Shown: in pieces, positions 31,343 to 32,208 of the stretch
How the letters are laid out: each line of letters starts with the position of its first letter
Numbering within the stretch: the stretch's first letter is position 1
Source of the DNA: a virus
Virus record (IMG/VR): IMGVR_UViG_3300017992_000058
Location: 1 to 32,208 of that record
Direction: 5' to 3' (one strand)
Length of the DNA stretch: 32,208 nucleotides
Notes under the pieces: model-generated
Databases searched by the model: none
Told to the model about the DNA's origin: nothing
Seen by the model: the letters and a program-made list of their open reading frames with translations, nothing else
Made by a program: the position numbers and the translations under genes

Positions 31343-31429
31343 TCACATGCTGGTTACTGACCTAGAAGGATCACCATAGTTGGTGACGTACTTCCAGATG
31401 TCTTCAGGCTTATTTCGACGAGCAGGCAC
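31343..31429 (-). CDS. 28-codon micro-ORF between structural genes
   Basis: A short frame starting at GTG (31427-31429), with AGGAG eight bases upstream and a TGA stop at 31343-31345. It encodes a 28-residue peptide with a plausible protein composition (RRNKPEDIWKYVTNYGDPSR). It occupies most of the 113-base gap between the 163-aa and 66-aa genes. The frame is open further upstream into the end of the 163-aa gene in +1 register, so it could instead be a C-terminal extension made by a +1 frameshift or a sequencing indel in the G-rich tail. Confidence 0.45.
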   Translation of the reverse strand: MPARRNKPEDIWKYVTNYGDPSRSVTSM

Positions 31430-31433
31430 GAAG

Positions 31434-31925
31434 TTAGCTCCTGGTACTGCCCCTACCAGGCACTGAACCCCCACCCTGACCCGCGTTCCAGTTCAACTCC
31501 TCACGACGATGCTTATCGAGGTAGAGCGCCAGCAACAAGCGCTCGTCCTTAGTGAGCTTCGTCATGGTCTGGGCGATCTTGGAGTCGATCAACTTGCCGA
31601 ACGCCTTGGGGAGCGCCATACACATGATCGCCCGCTCCATCTCCGTCGTGTTGCCACCGTCCTTCATCTTGTGAAAGATCTCGATGACCTTGTTGGCGAC
31701 GTAGGCGATGTCGAGACGGCCGTCCGGATAGCGCCGCAGAACCGTGCACCCGTTGTTCCTCGGCGCGATCGTGCGGTCGTTGAACGGGGTCCGGTACATC
31801 GTCGGATGCGTCTCGCCCGGGATGTAGCTGGTCTGCTTGCTCACGGCCTTCTTCACCTGGTCTGCCGTCTCCTGGGGACGGTAGTTCAGGGGAACACGGC
31901 CTGCAAAGGGGTTGTTTCCACTCAT
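31434..31925 (-). CDS. 163-aa protein of unknown function
   Basis: A 163-residue protein: an N-terminal NPFAGRVPLNYRPQETADQV, a middle with PDGRLDIAYVANKVIEIFHK, a helical AIMCMALPKAFGKLIDSKIA and LTKDERLLLALYLDKHRREE, then a Gly/Arg/Ser-rich tail. The start has GGAGATCATT upstream, the same 13-base start module as the capsid gene. The reading frame ends in a low-complexity Gly-rich tail; a +1-shifted frame continues in the micro-ORF at 31343. No family was recognised; a packaging or head role is suggested by position. Confidence 0.7.
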   Translation of the reverse strand: MSGNNPFAGRVPLNYRPQETADQVKKAVSKQTSYIPGETHPTMYRTPFNDRTIAPRNNGCTVLRRYPDGRLDIAYVANKVIEIFHKMKDGGNTTEMERAIMCMALPKAFGKLIDSKIAQTMTKLTKDERLLLALYLDKHRREELNWNAGQGGGSVPGRGSTRS

Positions 31926-31934
31926 AATGATCTC

Positions 31935-32208
31935 CTACAACGCCACGTAAAGCGGCTGGCTCTTCTTCTTGGACACGCCACAAATGTTCAGCGCTGCGGC
32001 TACCGCCTTCTCGATCAGAGGGTGCTTCTCAGGATCGAAGTGCTCGCCATGCGTCGCCTCAACCTTCAGGGCATTGTCGAACTTGCCCTGCTTGATGTAC
32101 AGCTTGTGCATCTGTCGCAACTTCTTCAGATGCCGCTCCGATCCTGTCTTCCCGATCAGCCCCATCCCAGCTGTAAGCGGAGCCTCTGGAGACTTGTAGG
32201 GCTGCTGG
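31935..32208 (-). CDS. Small protein, N-terminus beyond the right edge
   Basis: The reading frame is open from the right edge to a stop at 31935. An internal ATG at 32163-32165 would give 76 residues but has no ribosome site, and the upstream codons (QQPYKSPEAPLTAG) continue in frame, so the gene probably starts outside the window. The visible part is basic and helical: KTGSERHLKKLRQMHKLYIK, then LKVEATHGEHFDPEKHPLIE. Function unknown; it starts the visible structural cluster. Confidence 0.65.
   Translation of the reverse strand, partial: QQPYKSPEAPLTAGMGLIGKTGSERHLKKLRQMHKLYIKQGKFDNALKVEATHGEHFDPEKHPLIEKAVAAALNICGVSKKKSQPLYVAL

Noticed and set aside
1-32208. tRNA genes, CRISPR arrays, insertion sequences, origins
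   Set aside because: No cloverleaf with CCA-type stem, no regularly spaced short repeats and no transposase or terminal inverted repeats were seen by eye.

Overview
The window looks like one continuous stretch of the virion-structure region of a large tailed bacteriophage with a contractile tail (myovirus morphology, probably a jumbo-type phage). The evidence is a Mu F-like head morphogenesis protein, a Com-like zinc ribbon, an S78-type prohead protease, a scaffold-like protein, an HK97-fold-like major capsid protein, neck/tail-completion-like proteins and a tail sheath, all on the minus strand. No host housekeeping gene, tRNA, rRNA, CRISPR array or insertion sequence was seen. Base composition is G+C-rich by eye, highest in the capsid, scaffold and sheath genes and lower in the fibre genes. 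Host and phage genus cannot be named from the sequence alone.

Transcription runs from right (32208) to left (1). (a) 32208-30132: a 5'-truncated small gene, a 163-aa protein, a 28-codon micro-ORF and three small or disordered proteins. Portal and terminase are not seen and probably lie beyond the right edge. (b) 30122-24065: Mu F-like protein, then a 1550-aa multidomain protein, then a Com-like zinc ribbon, joined by 1-4 bp overlaps. The 1550-aa protein carries a charged N-terminal direct repeat, a sigma region 2-like segment, a topoisomerase IB-like domain with altered catalytic residues, a Cys/His knuckle and an inorganic-pyrophosphatase-like domain. (c) 24064-23886: a regulatory spacer with a consensus sigma70-type promoter, two TTCTAGAA palindromes and a GAAA-capped hairpin. 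(d) 23885-19456: protease, scaffold, major capsid protein with an inserted Ig/FN3-like domain, a UUCG-capped hairpin, and two small accessory proteins. (e) 19299-7328: an adsorption and surface module. It holds a 1831-aa membrane-anchored LamG/CBM-like protein, a coiled-coil protein, a secreted Trp/Cys-rich protein, a membrane coiled-coil protein, a 1004-aa beta-helix spike, a conserved fibre-type protein and Ig-like proteins. (f) 7318-1: neck/connector and tail-completion-like proteins, then the tail sheath, whose C-terminus is cut by the window edge.

The capsid genes build and mature the head: Mu F and the 1550-aa protein are probably packaged, the protease processes the scaffold, and the capsid protein forms the shell. 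The neck and sheath genes build the tail, and the fibre block supplies receptor-binding surfaces. Regulation appears concentrated in three spacers (5208-5248, 19300-19455, 23886-24064), where promoter-like and palindromic elements recur. The most unusual items are the pseudoenzyme-like domains in the 1550-aa protein, the cluster of exported or membrane-anchored proteins inside a structural operon, and a beta-module shared between the sheath and other virion proteins.
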